The notes beneath the pieces are model-generated. The model was not told where the DNA came from. It searched no databases and worked only from the letters and a program-made list of their open reading frames with translations. Made by a program: the position numbers and the translations under genes. Shown one piece after another: positions 26,283 through 35,933 of a stretch of DNA of 64,000 nucleotides; position 1 is the first letter of the stretch, and every line of letters begins with the position of its first letter. Location: contig CAOSWK010000005.1 in assembly GCA_948527295.1 (NCBI GenBank), positions 1 through 64,000 on the forward strand. The letters run 5' to 3'. This DNA comes from an uncultured Eubacteriales bacterium (GTDB taxonomy: Bacteria; Bacillota; Clostridia; Oscillospirales; Acutalibacteraceae).

Positions 26283-26951
26283 ATGTTGACTGTTAATGAT
26301 ATTAAGGACGTCAAATTTGGTAAGTCGGGCTTTGGCGGCTACAAGGCCGAGGATGTTGATAATTTTTTGGATGAGGTTCAGGTCTCTTACGAAAAGCTTC
26401 AGAAGGAGGTTTTGGACCTGACCGAGAAAATTAAAATTCTGGCCGATAGGGTGGGGCAATACCGCGAAGATGAAGATAGTGTTAAAACTGCTTTGGTGAG
26501 TGCTCAGAAACTGTCTACGGCGGCTATTGCGGACGCCAAGAAGGAGGCTGACGCTATTGTTGCTGACGCTAGGCTTCGTGCGGACCAGATATTAAATAGC
26601 ATAAACGGCGATGTGTTGCGGCAGAAAGAGACTTTGGCCAGTATGAAGAAGGCCGTTAAGGACTTTCGCTCTAATATTTTGTCTTTGTATAAAGAGCACT
26701 TGAAGTTGGTGAACTCCTTTAACGCAGAAGACCGCCTACCCGCCGATTTTAACTCTAAAAATAACGCTAGTGCCGCTAATAAGCCTGCTGCTAAAAGCGA
26801 GACTGCTATAAATAACGAAAAAGTTGTTGAGCCACCTGTATCTACAGTTGAGGCCGCTGCAGAAGATCCGAATGCTGATGTGTCGGGCTCGAGTAAATTT
26901 GCGGATTTGAAATTTGGCGAAGATTACAAGATTAGTGAGCCTGTTAAGTGA
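26283..26951 (+). CDS. divIVA: DivIVA-family cell division protein
   Basis: 222 residues. DivIVA recognises negative membrane curvature at poles and septa and recruits partners. The N-terminal lipid-binding domain has LTVNDIKDVKFGKSGFGGYK and EDVDNFLDEV, a long coiled coil runs to about 150, and the rest (about 150-222) is an Ala/Asn/Glu-rich tail. ATG 26283 has GGAGG 7 nt upstream. Position between sepF and ileS is the usual arrangement in Firmicutes; YlmG and YlmH, often present there, are absent. Confidence 0.93.
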   Translation: MLTVNDIKDVKFGKSGFGGYKAEDVDNFLDEVQVSYEKLQKEVLDLTEKIKILADRVGQYREDEDSVKTALVSAQKLSTAAIADAKKEADAIVADARLRADQILNSINGDVLRQKETLASMKKAVKDFRSNILSLYKEHLKLVNSFNAEDRLPADFNSKNNASAANKPAAKSETAINNEKVVEPPVSTVEAAAEDPNADVSGSSKFADLKFGEDYKISEPVK

Positions 26952-27007
26952 GCGAGAGTTGGCCAAAATTGAATGTGTGTGAGAATTTTTGAGGAGAGTT
27001 GTTATAG

Positions 27008-29806
27008 ATGCCTGAGGATTACAATGCTACGCTGAATCTTCCTAAAACGGACTTCCCGATGCGCGCGGGGCTGCCGCAGCGCGAGCCTGGATTTTTGGAA
27101 AAGTGGGAGAATGACGCTTTATACGATAAATTGATGCAAAAGAACGAAGGAAAACCGCTTTATATCATGCATGACGGCCCTCCTTACGCCAATGGAAGTA
27201 TACATATTGGCCACGCTTTGAATCATATTTTGAAGGATTTTATCGTTAAATATAAGAATATGTCGGGCTTTAAGGCGCCTTTTGTGCCGGGGTGGGACAC
27301 TCACGGGTTGCCGACTGAACTTAAGGCTCGAAAAAAGGCCGGTGTTAGTAATTCTGCCGAAATTTCCGATATGGAACTTCGCAAGCTGTGCCGTGACTTT
27401 GTTTTGGATTATATCGATGATCAGAGGGGGCAGTTTAAGCGGCTTGGCATTTTGGCGGACTGGGACAATCCGTACATTACTTTGCAAAAGGAGTACGAGG
27501 CCAAGCAGATTGAGATTTTTGCCAAGATGGCTTGCGATGGACATATTTATCGCGGGCTGAAGCCGGTTTACTGGTGCTCGGATTGCAAGACGGCGCTTGC
27601 AGAGGCCGAAATCGAGTACGCAAATGACGTTTGTTACTCGGTTTATGTGAAGTTTAGGGTCAAAAACGACAATGGAAAGCTTAGGGCGTTTGGCGTGGAC
27701 TTAAGCAAAACTTATTTTGTCATTTGGACGACGACGACCTGGACTCTACCGGGGAATGTGGCAATTTGCGTTGGCCCGGACTTTAAATATAATGTGGTGA
27801 AGGCTGGCAATGAATTTTACATTGTTGCCGAGAAGCTTTGCGAGTCTGCGATGGGCAAGGCGGGCATCGGCGATTATCAAGTGGTTGGTTCGTTGACTGG
27901 TGCCGAACTTGAGCTTATGACGGCGGAACATCCGTTTTTGGATCGGGAATCTTTAGTCATTGTGGGGGATCATGTGACTTTGGAGTCTGGTACGGGGTGT
28001 GTTCACACTGCGCCGGGGCACGGAGTCGAGGATTTTGACGTTTGCCAAAATTACAAGCAGATTGAAGTTATTGTTCCGGTTGATGAGAATGGCGTATTGA
28101 CGGCAGAGGCCGGGCAATTTGCAGGGATTTCGACCGAAAAGGCCGGAGCAGCTATTGCTAAACACCTTGAAAGCACTGGCGCACTTTTTGCGACGGAAAA
28201 AATTGACCACCAATACCCACACTGCTGGCGCTGCAAACATCCGATTATTTTCAGGGCCACTGAGCAGTGGTTTTGCTCGGTTGAAGATTTTAAGGACAAA
28301 GCTGTTGACGCGATTCGCAGCGTTAAGTGGCTTCCGGCTTGGGGGCAGGACCGGATTACCTCTATGGTTAAGGACCGCAAGGACTGGTGCATCTCTCGGC
28401 AGAGAAAGTGGGGCGTCCCTTTGCCGATCTTCTTTTGCAAGGAATGCGGTGAGCCTTTGATCGATAAAGACGTTATGCTGCATGTGGCTGACATTTTTAA
28501 AGAAAATGGCTCAGATGCCTGGTTTGAAAAGTCTGCCAAGGAGCTTTTGCCCGAGGGAATGCGGTGCTCAAAATGTGGTAGCTGTAACTTTAGAAAAGAG
28601 ACTGACATTATGGACGTTTGGTTTGACTCTGGCGTCTCGCATGCGGCGGTTTGCGCGTTGAGAGACGACCTTGCTTGCCCGGCGGACCTATATTTTGAAG
28701 GAGCTGACCAATATCGCGGTTGGTTTCAGTCTTCGCTTTTGACGTCTGTTGCCACTACGGGCGTGGCGCCTTATAAAATGGCTGTTTCTCACGGCTGGGT
28801 TGTTGATGGTGATGGCAAAAAGCAGTCTAAGTCGTTGGGCAATGGAATTGAGCCGCAGCAGATTGTTAACCAGTATGGCGCGGATATTTTGAGGCTTTGG
28901 GTTGCTTCCTCTGATTATCATGCGGATGTGCGGATTTCGCCTGAAATTTTGAAGCAGCTTTCGGAGGCTTATCGAAAGATCAGAAATACTGCCAGATATA
29001 TTTTGGGAAACCTCTATGATTTCGATCCGAGCGCGGATATGGTCGACTTAGACGAGCTGTTGCCGATGGATAAATGGGCGCTTGACAAGCTCAACAAGCT
29101 TATTGACAAGGCTAAGAGCGCCTATGAGAATTTTGAGTTTCATCAGATTTACCACAGTGTGTGGAAGTTTTGCGTGGTGGATATGTCTAATTTTTATTTT
29201 GACGTTTTGAAGGATCGCCTTTATGTCGAGGCTGCGGACAGCTTATTGCGACGGGCTGCTCAGACTACTATTTACTATATTTTGAATGTAATTACCCGAT
29301 TGCTGGCGCCGATTCTTGCTTTTACGGCAGAAGAAATTTGGGAGCACGTACCTCACGCCAAAGGTGACGATGTTGGTTCGGTTTTGTTTAATCCTATGCC
29401 GGAAAAACTCGATATAAACGTTAGTGAGGGCTTTGTTGAAACTTGGGACAAAATCGAGCAGTTGAGAGAAGCCGTTCAAAAAGCGTTAGAGATGGCAAGA
29501 GAAGCCAAAACGATCGGTTCTTCTTTGGAGGCATGCGTAGTTTTGCACTGCGACGGTGAACTTTACGATTTTGTTGAATCGATGGGGGATAAACTTAAGG
29601 AAATTTTTATTGTTTCTCAAGTTAAGCTGGAAAATACTGGTGAGGGAGAATATGTTGCAGAGAATATGCCCGGTTTGTCAGTTACTATTGCTTGCGCTGA
29701 GGGCAAAAAATGCGAGCGCTGCTGGACTTTTAGCACTACTGTTGGAGAAAGCGCTAGTGGTGAAAATGTCTGCAGCCGCTGTGCAGCTATATTGTCTGGA
29801 AAGTAA
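27008..29806 (+). CDS. ileS: Isoleucyl-tRNA synthetase
   Basis: 932 residues, bacterial-type. This class I enzyme charges tRNA(Ile) and edits Val-tRNA(Ile). The HIGH motif is GSIHIGHALNHIL (about 64-72), the CP1 editing domain lies at about 200-400 with WTTTTWTLPGN and GTGCVHTAPGHGVEDF, zinc-binding CxxC pairs occur in the inserts, and the KMSKS motif is KKQSKSLGNG near 603. A C-terminal zinc site is KCERCWTF...CSRCAAIL. ATG 27008 follows GAGGAGAG. Only 56 bp separate it from divIVA and no T-box leader fits there, so it probably relies on the sepF promoter. Confidence 0.97.
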   Translation: MPEDYNATLNLPKTDFPMRAGLPQREPGFLEKWENDALYDKLMQKNEGKPLYIMHDGPPYANGSIHIGHALNHILKDFIVKYKNMSGFKAPFVPGWDTHGLPTELKARKKAGVSNSAEISDMELRKLCRDFVLDYIDDQRGQFKRLGILADWDNPYITLQKEYEAKQIEIFAKMACDGHIYRGLKPVYWCSDCKTALAEAEIEYANDVCYSVYVKFRVKNDNGKLRAFGVDLSKTYFVIWTTTTWTLPGNVAICVGPDFKYNVVKAGNEFYIVAEKLCESAMGKAGIGDYQVVGSLTGAELELMTAEHPFLDRESLVIVGDHVTLESGTGCVHTAPGHGVEDFDVCQNYKQIEVIVPVDENGVLTAEAGQFAGISTEKAGAAIAKHLESTGALFATEKIDHQYPHCWRCKHPIIFRATEQWFCSVEDFKDKAVDAIRSVKWLPAWGQDRITSMVKDRKDWCISRQRKWGVPLPIFFCKECGEPLIDKDVMLHVADIFKENGSDAWFEKSAKELLPEGMRCSKCGSCNFRKETDIMDVWFDSGVSHAAVCALRDDLACPADLYFEGADQYRGWFQSSLLTSVATTGVAPYKMAVSHGWVVDGDGKKQSKSLGNGIEPQQIVNQYGADILRLWVASSDYHADVRISPEILKQLSEAYRKIRNTARYILGNLYDFDPSADMVDLDELLPMDKWALDKLNKLIDKAKSAYENFEFHQIYHSVWKFCVVDMSNFYFDVLKDRLYVEAADSLLRRAAQTTIYYILNVITRLLAPILAFTAEEIWEHVPHAKGDDVGSVLFNPMPEKLDINVSEGFVETWDKIEQLREAVQKALEMAREAKTIGSSLEACVVLHCDGELYDFVESMGDKLKEIFIVSQVKLENTGEGEYVAENMPGLSVTIACAEGKKCERCWTFSTTVGESASGENVCSRCAAILSGK

Positions 29807-29890
29807 ATTTAGAAAATTGCGGTGTATCTTGGATTGTTGAGATGCGCCGTTAATTTTAAAGCTTAAGAAAGTAGGGAGGGCGAGATTTGT

Positions 29891-30352
29891 ATGACGAAGT
29901 GGATGTGGATTTTTGTTTTGGAGCTTGTGGCGATTGACCAGAGCCTGAAGCACATTGCCAGGACTCGCTTGAAGTTTAGCGAATATCTTAGTGTTATTCC
30001 CAATTTGCTGGACGTTACTTACGTTGAGAACAGGGGCGCCGCCTTTGGAATGCTCCAGAATCAGCAATGGTTCTTTATTCTTTTTGCTTTTAGCGTGATT
30101 GCGCTTCTTGTTTATTTGATAAAGTTTAAGAAAGTTAATCACAATCTTTTTTTGACTTCGGCTACTTTGCTGATTTCTGGCGGGATTGGGAACCTTATAG
30201 ACAGGGTTCGTTTGGGCTATGTCGTGGATTACATGAAGTTTTCGTTTTTTACTACGGTTTGTAATTTTGCCGACATCTGCATCGTTGCGGGCACCGTGCT
30301 TTTGAGCGTTTATATTTTGTTTTATCATAAATCGTCAAAAATTAGGGGCTAG
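29891..30352 (+). CDS. lspA: Lipoprotein signal peptidase (signal peptidase II)
   Basis: 153 residues with four hydrophobic segments. LspA cleaves the signal peptides of prolipoproteins inside the membrane. Conserved elements are all visible: AIDQSLKHIA, the VENRGAAFGM box, GGIGNLIDRVRLGYVVDY and FNFADICI, which supply the two catalytic aspartates (in GNLIDR and NFAD). ATG 29891 has AGGGAGGG upstream. It lies 84 bp after ileS and 6 bp before the pseudouridine synthase gene, a common ileS-lspA-rluD order. Confidence 0.95.
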   Translation: MTKWMWIFVLELVAIDQSLKHIARTRLKFSEYLSVIPNLLDVTYVENRGAAFGMLQNQQWFFILFAFSVIALLVYLIKFKKVNHNLFLTSATLLISGGIGNLIDRVRLGYVVDYMKFSFFTTVCNFADICIVAGTVLLSVYILFYHKSSKIRG

Positions 30353-30358
30353 GTTTTT

Positions 30359-31279
30359 GTGAGTGAGATTATTGAGTTTTTGGTTGATGAAAACGGCGCA
30401 GGGAAGCGGTTGGACAAAGTTATAGATGCTAATGTTTCGCAGGTTACGCGCTCTTATGCGCAAAAGATTATAAAAGAGAATGGCGTTGGCGTTGACGGTG
30501 CTATTGTTAAGGACAAAAATTACAAGGTGCAGCTGGGGCAGAAGATAACGATTGCTTTGCCAGAACCCGAAATTTTGGACTTGACGCCCGAGGATATCCC
30601 TATTGACATTGTTTATGAAGACGACGATTTGCTGATTGTGAACAAGGCTAAGGGGATGGTTGTGCACCCGGCGGCTGGGAACTTTGGTGGGACGCTTGTT
30701 AACGCGCTTATGCATCATTGTGGAGGGCGATTATCTAGCATAAACGGGACTATCCGGCCGGGGATTGTGCATCGGATTGACAAGGACACTAGCGGACTTT
30801 TGATTGTTGCTAAAAATGATTTTGCTCACAAGAATCTAGCTGATCAGATTAAGAGCCACGATTTTTCTAGAGAATACGAGGCCGTGGTTTATGGAAGTTT
30901 GAAGAATGACGAGGGGACGGTTGATGCGCCGATTGGGAGAAATAAGAATGACCGCAAAAAGATGGCTGTTACCTGTGAAAATTCTAAAAACGCAATTACG
31001 CATTACAAGGTGCTGAACAGATACGACGGGTTTACTCACGTACGGCTGAGGCTTGAGACCGGCAGGACGCATCAAATAAGAGTACATATGGCTCATATTG
31101 GGCATCCGGTTGCGGGAGACTTTGTTTATGGCCCGAAGAAAGTCATCAAAAGCCTCAACGGACAGTGCTTGCACGCTAAGCATGTTGGGTTTGTTCACCC
31201 GCGAAGTTTAAAGTATATTGAGTTTGAGAGCGATTTGCCGGACTATTTTAAGGATTTTTTAAATACGCTTAACGATTAA
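30359..31279 (+). CDS. rluD: RluD-type ribosomal large-subunit pseudouridine synthase
   Basis: 306 residues. It has an N-terminal S4-like RNA-binding domain (about 14-65, AGKRLDKVIDANVSQVTRSY) and a RluA-family catalytic domain with IVHRIDKDTSGLLIVAKND, catalytic aspartate D141 in HRID. RTHQIRVHMAHIGHPVAGD is the second family motif. By family it isomerises uridines of 23S rRNA; the exact positions cannot be told from sequence, and in Bacillus the equivalent gene beside lspA is ylyB. Start is GTG 30359, 6 bp after the lspA stop, with TAGG(G)-type pairing inside lspA. Confidence 0.92.
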   Translation: MSEIIEFLVDENGAGKRLDKVIDANVSQVTRSYAQKIIKENGVGVDGAIVKDKNYKVQLGQKITIALPEPEILDLTPEDIPIDIVYEDDDLLIVNKAKGMVVHPAAGNFGGTLVNALMHHCGGRLSSINGTIRPGIVHRIDKDTSGLLIVAKNDFAHKNLADQIKSHDFSREYEAVVYGSLKNDEGTVDAPIGRNKNDRKKMAVTCENSKNAITHYKVLNRYDGFTHVRLRLETGRTHQIRVHMAHIGHPVAGDFVYGPKKVIKSLNGQCLHAKHVGFVHPRSLKYIEFESDLPDYFKDFLNTLND

Positions 31280-31313
31280 AAAGATTTAGATAAAATAGGG
31301 GAGGGGAGCTTGG

Positions 31314-32867
31314 TTGGAAAAGAAGAAGACTTCGAATATGGCGGCGCTTATAAGCATTGAGCCTGGTTTGGTTAGGATGAGGATCTCGAAGCTAAAAAAT
31401 GACATGTTGGTGGACGTTGACAGGCTTGAGAAGCAGACGAAACTTGGACACGAAATTTTTAATAATAAGAAAATAAGCTTTGAGACTTTGCGCGAAGTCT
31501 CGGGCATTTTGAGGAATTATTCTAGCGTTTTGAAGGAGTATAATATAAAGAATTGCCGTGTTATTGCATGTGCGCTGCTGCGCGAGGCCGAAAATTGCGC
31601 TTATATTGTTGACCAGATTAAAATTCAAAACGACATGAACGTTAGGATTTTGGAGGATCGGCAGGAGAAGAGCCTGGTTTATTTTGAGATTTTATGCGCG
31701 CTTCAAAGTTCTAAATATAAAAACCTTGATAAAACCTTGATTTCTTATATTGGCGCCGGGAATATCGGGTTTTCTATTTATGATCGTGAAAAGATCTTGT
31801 TTTCGCAGAATATTGATATGGGCTCCTCGAAGCTGTACGAACTTTTGGAGCCGGTTCGGGAACAGACTGCAGATTTTAGCTTGGTTGTTGAAGAGTACTT
31901 GGAGAGGATGATTGGCCGGATAAAGTTTCCTCTTGATAATTCGGAAATCGAAAATTTGATTGTTTCGGGGAGCGAGATAAGCTTAATTGCGAGTTTGTGT
32001 GGTGCTAAAGAGGTTGACGGCATTTACGATATTAGCCCTTCGGCGGTGAATGGGCTTTATGACCAGATTAAAAATATCTCGGTTCAGGCCATTAGCGACC
32101 GGTACGACGTGAGTGTTAAGAATGCTCAGCTTTTGTTTACGGCTTTGGCCATATATTCTCGAATTTTAAAAATGACGAACGCTAAGAGGATTTTGTCGCC
32201 AAAGGTTGAGCTTTGGGACGCTGTTATGAAGCAAATTTTATCTTCTAAAATAGAAAAAAAGTTCGAGGAACATATCGGCGTCAGTGCTATCTTTTGCGCT
32301 AAGGTCTTGTCGTACCACTTTTATTTTAGTCAGGAACACATCGAAGCCACTCACCACTACGCTACGCTTATTTTTGATAGTCTAAAAAAGCTGCACGGGC
32401 TTGATAAGCGGAAAAAATTATTTTTGGACTTGGCTGTGATGCTGCATGAAGTCGGCTATTATGTTAACTCTAAGGACCCGCGGGCTAGCACTTTTGACAT
32501 AATTAAAAACGTGGACCTTTACGGCCTCACCGAGGCGGATGTGCTTTTGTTTGCGAATATCGTCCGCTATAATGAGCTTACTACCCCTACTTTGGAGGAC
32601 GCTGAGTACCGGCGGCTGACTGACTCTGAACGGCTGCTGGTTTCTAAACTGGTGGCGATATTTCGGCTCAGCAACGCATTGGATAAATCGAAAAAGCAAA
32701 AACTCAAAAATATAAAGATAAAAGTTTTGGACGAAAGCCTTGTAATTACGGCCGAAAGCGACGATAATGTGTACTTGGAGAAGTGGGCTGTTGCAAAATG
32801 CAGCGAGTTTTTTGAGGAAGTTTTTGGGCTAAAGGTACGGCTGGATGTAAAGAGCGGGCTGATATAA
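31314..32867 (+). CDS. Ppx/GppA-like protein with HD-like C-terminus, active-site motifs degenerate
   Basis: 517 residues, next to ppk1. Overall it matches clostridial exopolyphosphatase/GppA proteins: an ASKHA-fold N-terminal half (about 8-300) and a C-terminal HD-like half (about 310-510, HYHFYFSQEHIEATHHYATL, ANIVRYNEL). The usual motifs are altered. The first nucleotide-binding loop, normally DIGSNS, reads ISIEPG. The second, normally DIGGGSTE, reads YIGAGNIG. The HD pair reads HE (VMLHEVGYY) and the following HH pair is missing. It may be a divergent enzyme or a polyphosphate or alarmone sensor without catalysis. Start is TTG 31314 after GGGAGGGGAG. Position just before ppk1 suggests polyphosphate control. 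Confidence 0.8.
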   Translation: MEKKKTSNMAALISIEPGLVRMRISKLKNDMLVDVDRLEKQTKLGHEIFNNKKISFETLREVSGILRNYSSVLKEYNIKNCRVIACALLREAENCAYIVDQIKIQNDMNVRILEDRQEKSLVYFEILCALQSSKYKNLDKTLISYIGAGNIGFSIYDREKILFSQNIDMGSSKLYELLEPVREQTADFSLVVEEYLERMIGRIKFPLDNSEIENLIVSGSEISLIASLCGAKEVDGIYDISPSAVNGLYDQIKNISVQAISDRYDVSVKNAQLLFTALAIYSRILKMTNAKRILSPKVELWDAVMKQILSSKIEKKFEEHIGVSAIFCAKVLSYHFYFSQEHIEATHHYATLIFDSLKKLHGLDKRKKLFLDLAVMLHEVGYYVNSKDPRASTFDIIKNVDLYGLTEADVLLFANIVRYNELTTPTLEDAEYRRLTDSERLLVSKLVAIFRLSNALDKSKKQKLKNIKIKVLDESLVITAESDDNVYLEKWAVAKCSEFFEEVFGLKVRLDVKSGLI

Positions 32868-32892
32868 TTTTGCCTTTTGGAGGTGCTTTTTC

Positions 32893-34965
32893 ATGGAGAA
32901 TCGCAAGCGGATCCCTTATAATAACCGGGAATTGAGCTGGCTGGACTTTAATTATAGGGTTCTTGACGAGGCTTTTCGGAAGGATAATCCGATTTTTGAG
33001 CGGGTGAAGTTTTTGTCGATTGCGGCCTCTAACTTGGACGAGTTTTTTATGGTGCGCGTGGCCGGAATCATGGAGCAAATCAATTTGGGTTATAAGAAGA
33101 AAGACCCGGCGGGCCTTACGCCGAAGCAGCAGCTTTTTAAGATAAATGAGAAGGCTCACAGCTTTTTAAATAAAATGTATCAATGCTTTAAGAAGTCGAT
33201 CAAGCCGGCCTTGGCGCAGAAAAATATTCATTTTTTGGAGATTAAAAATTTAAATGCGGCTCAAAAAAAATTTGTTGATGACTATTTTAACAAGATAATT
33301 TTTCCGGTATTGACGCCACTTGCCGTGGATCAGAGCCGGCCGTTTCCGCTGCTTTCTAACAAGAGCTTAAATTTGGCGGTGAGGCTTTTAAAAAATGGCG
33401 AGACTAATTTTGCGTTAGTCCAGGTGCCGTCCATTTTGCCGCGGTTTTTAGAGTTGCCCTCTACTGATGAGGAGAAAAAATTTTTTATTTTGATCGAGGA
33501 TATCATAACAAAAAAGTTGCCGCAGCTGTTTGAGCTGCACAAGATAAAGGCGTGCTGCCAGTTCCGGATTACTCGAAATTCGGACTTGGAAATTGACGAG
33601 GAGGCCGCAGATTTGTTGGTTGAGGTGCAGCGGTCGATAAAAAAACGGCGTCGTGGCGAGCCTGTGCGGTTAGAGTTGTTGAAGGGGTGCGACAAAAAGA
33701 CGAGAGAGTTTTTGGTGAGGATGCTTTCGATGCGGGAGGAGGACATTTACGACCTTTCGGGGCCGATTGACCTCACGTTTTTAATGAAATTCTCGCAACT
33801 TAACGGATTTGATAAATTCCGTTTTGCGCCGCTTGTTCCGGTTGACCCTCCTGCTGACTTTTGGGGCTGTGACTCCATTTTTGACGCGATCAAACAGCGG
33901 GACCGCTTGGTGCACCTTCCGTACGAAAGTTTTAACGCGGTGGTAAGATTTATAAATCAGGCCGCCGATGACCCCGACGTTTTGGCCATAAAGCAGACGC
34001 TGTACCGAGTTAGCGGGAATTCGCCGATAATTGATGCTTTGATAAAAGCGGCAGAAAATGGCAAGCAAGTCACGGTTTTGGTTGAGTTAAAGGCTCGATT
34101 TGATGAGGAAAATAATGTGAACTGGGCCAAGAAACTTGAGCGTGCCGGCTGCCACGTTATTTATGGCTTATATGGGCTTAAGACCCACTGCAAGATCTTG
34201 CTGGTTGTGCGCAAGGAAAGTGACGGCATTAAGCGCTATGTTCATATGTCCACCGGCAATTACAACGATTTCACCGCGAGGGTTTATACCGACATTGGAT
34301 TTTTTACCTGCAGAGAGAGCTTTGGCGCTGATGCTTCTTCGTTGTTTAACACTTTGACGGGGTATTCTCGGCCACCGGAGTACAGTAAGCTGATTGTGGC
34401 GCCAAACAAGATGAGAAGTTTTTTTGAAAAGATGATAGAAAACGAAATAAAAAACGCGAAAAAAGGCTTGCCTTCGGGCATTACTATAAAGATAAATTCG
34501 CTTGTGGACGAGGAGATGATTCGGCTATTTTACCGTGCGTCTCAAGAGGGCGTGAATATTAACCTGATTGTGCGCGGGATTTGCTGCTTGATTCCCGGCC
34601 TTAAGGGGATTAGCGAGAACATTAGTGTTCGGAGCATTGTGGGGCAGTTTTTGGAGCATAGCCGAATTTACAAATTTTGCTGTGGTGGGAATCCGCAGAT
34701 ATTCATCGGGAGCGCGGACCTGATGCCCAGGAACCTTGACAAGCGCGTGGAATTGGTCTTTCCGATAGATGATGAGCAGATAAAATTGAGAATTGACGAT
34801 ATTTTAACCGTGATGCTAAATGATACCACCAACGCAAAAATTCAAAATTCTAATACGGAATATTCAAAGCTCGATATGCGCGGCAAAAACAAGGTGAATA
34901 GCCAGCAGTATTTTTTGAAAGAGGCAAAGCAGCGGCTGGCTAGCTTGGAGCAGAGCGTTGAATAA
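32893..34965 (+). CDS. ppk1: Polyphosphate kinase
   Basis: 690 residues. Ppk1 makes inorganic polyphosphate reversibly from ATP. Domains: an N-terminal helical domain starting NRELSWLDFNYRVLDEA, a head domain and two PLD-like catalytic domains. The phosphorylated histidine lies in GLKTHCKILLV near 432 and the second conserved histidine in EHSRIYKF near 588. MSTGNYNDFTARVYTDIG and GSADLMPRNLDKRVEL are strong family signatures. ATG 32893 has GGAGGTG 6 nt upstream. It follows the Ppx-like gene by 25 bp and luxS follows by 31 bp, so the three are probably one transcript. Confidence 0.96.
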   Translation: MENRKRIPYNNRELSWLDFNYRVLDEAFRKDNPIFERVKFLSIAASNLDEFFMVRVAGIMEQINLGYKKKDPAGLTPKQQLFKINEKAHSFLNKMYQCFKKSIKPALAQKNIHFLEIKNLNAAQKKFVDDYFNKIIFPVLTPLAVDQSRPFPLLSNKSLNLAVRLLKNGETNFALVQVPSILPRFLELPSTDEEKKFFILIEDIITKKLPQLFELHKIKACCQFRITRNSDLEIDEEAADLLVEVQRSIKKRRRGEPVRLELLKGCDKKTREFLVRMLSMREEDIYDLSGPIDLTFLMKFSQLNGFDKFRFAPLVPVDPPADFWGCDSIFDAIKQRDRLVHLPYESFNAVVRFINQAADDPDVLAIKQTLYRVSGNSPIIDALIKAAENGKQVTVLVELKARFDEENNVNWAKKLERAGCHVIYGLYGLKTHCKILLVVRKESDGIKRYVHMSTGNYNDFTARVYTDIGFFTCRESFGADASSLFNTLTGYSRPPEYSKLIVAPNKMRSFFEKMIENEIKNAKKGLPSGITIKINSLVDEEMIRLFYRASQEGVNINLIVRGICCLIPGLKGISENISVRSIVGQFLEHSRIYKFCCGGNPQIFIGSADLMPRNLDKRVELVFPIDDEQIKLRIDDILTVMLNDTTNAKIQNSNTEYSKLDMRGKNKVNSQQYFLKEAKQRLASLEQSVE

Positions 34966-34996
34966 TGTTAAAACAGCGAAAGCGAGAGGCACTTTT

Positions 34997-35455
34997 ATGG
35001 ATAAAATCGAAAGTTTTAAGGTTGACCACACGAAGATATCGCAGGGGATGTATGTTTCTCGGGTCGATGACGACATTGTAACCTACGATATACGCATGGT
35101 AAAGCCGAATACCCCGCCTTTTTTGGAGGATGCCGGCCTGCACAGCTTTGAGCATCTTTTGGCTACTTTTGTGAGAAATAGTGTGCACGGCAAGAATATA
35201 GTCTACGCCGGGCCGATGGGCTGCAGGACCGGGTTTTATCTGCTGGTTAGGGGGATTTCTCACCAAGCGGCGTTAAATTTAGTCAAAGATGCCATGGACT
35301 ATATTGCAAATTTTGAGGGGCCTTTGCCTGGGAGTACTGAAGCCGAATGCGGAAATTATCTGTGCCACGACGTAAATGCCGCTAAACAGTACGCTAAAAG
35401 GATGATTCCTATTTTGAAAAACTGGAAAGTAGAAGATTTGGCTTATAAAGCGTAA
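34997..35455 (+). CDS. luxS: S-ribosylhomocysteine lyase (autoinducer-2 synthesis)
   Basis: 152 residues. LuxS cleaves S-ribosylhomocysteine to homocysteine and the AI-2 precursor, recycling the by-product of SAM-dependent methylation. The metal ligands are H49 and H53 in HSFEH and C123 in YLCHD; the catalytic E52 and C76 (GPMGCRTGF) are present. It begins DKIESFKVDHTKISQGMYVS, typical of the family. The ATG at 34997 has GAGAGG 7 nt upstream; the longer frame from 34958 starts inside the end of ppk1 and lacks a ribosome-binding site. Confidence 0.96.
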   Translation: MDKIESFKVDHTKISQGMYVSRVDDDIVTYDIRMVKPNTPPFLEDAGLHSFEHLLATFVRNSVHGKNIVYAGPMGCRTGFYLLVRGISHQAALNLVKDAMDYIANFEGPLPGSTEAECGNYLCHDVNAAKQYAKRMIPILKNWKVEDLAYKA

Positions 35456-35519
35456 GATAGCTGAATTTGGAAGGTGCTTTAATTCTTATAAAAAAATTAA
35501 TGTTTAATGGTGGGCAAAA

Positions 35520-35933
35520 ATGGTAACGGTCGAATATGTAGAAAACTTTGAGGATATTGATAAAATTGCAGATAAATTGCTTACGGAATATGACAAAGAA
35601 AATGAAGTTGAGTACAATTTTAAAAAGTTTAGTTTTGTTGCAAAGGAAAACAGTAAAATTGTGGGTTATTTAACTGGCTTTAGTTATTACGCTGAAGTTA
35701 CGATCAATAATTTGGTCGTTAAAAAAGAGTGCAGAGGAAGAGGCATTGACAAAAAGCTTATAGATCATGTGGTAAGATGCTTTAACGGCAGGGGATTTAA
35801 CAATATTAATCTTGTTACAAATGCGTTTCAGGCCCCTGGTTTTTATAAGAATTGTGGCTTTGAGCTGGAATTTGTGCGAGAAAACAAGAGTAATCCAAAG
35901 CTGACAAAGTACTTTTTTGTAAAATATTTATAA
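35520..35933 (+). CDS. GNAT-family N-acetyltransferase
   Basis: 137 residues. The acetyl-CoA-binding motif A is NLVVKKECRGRGIDKKLIDHV (R/Q-x2-G-x-G/A as RGRGID), preceded by a beta sheet with IVGYLTGFSYYAEVTI and followed by NINLVTNAFQAPGFYKNCGFE, motif B. It would acetylate an amine on a small molecule or protein in the cytoplasm; the substrate cannot be told. ATG 35520 follows GGTGGG. The gene stands alone between luxS and a convergent small gene, ending within 6 bp of that gene's stop. Confidence 0.88.
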   Translation: MVTVEYVENFEDIDKIADKLLTEYDKENEVEYNFKKFSFVAKENSKIVGYLTGFSYYAEVTINNLVVKKECRGRGIDKKLIDHVVRCFNGRGFNNINLVTNAFQAPGFYKNCGFELEFVRENKSNPKLTKYFFVKYL

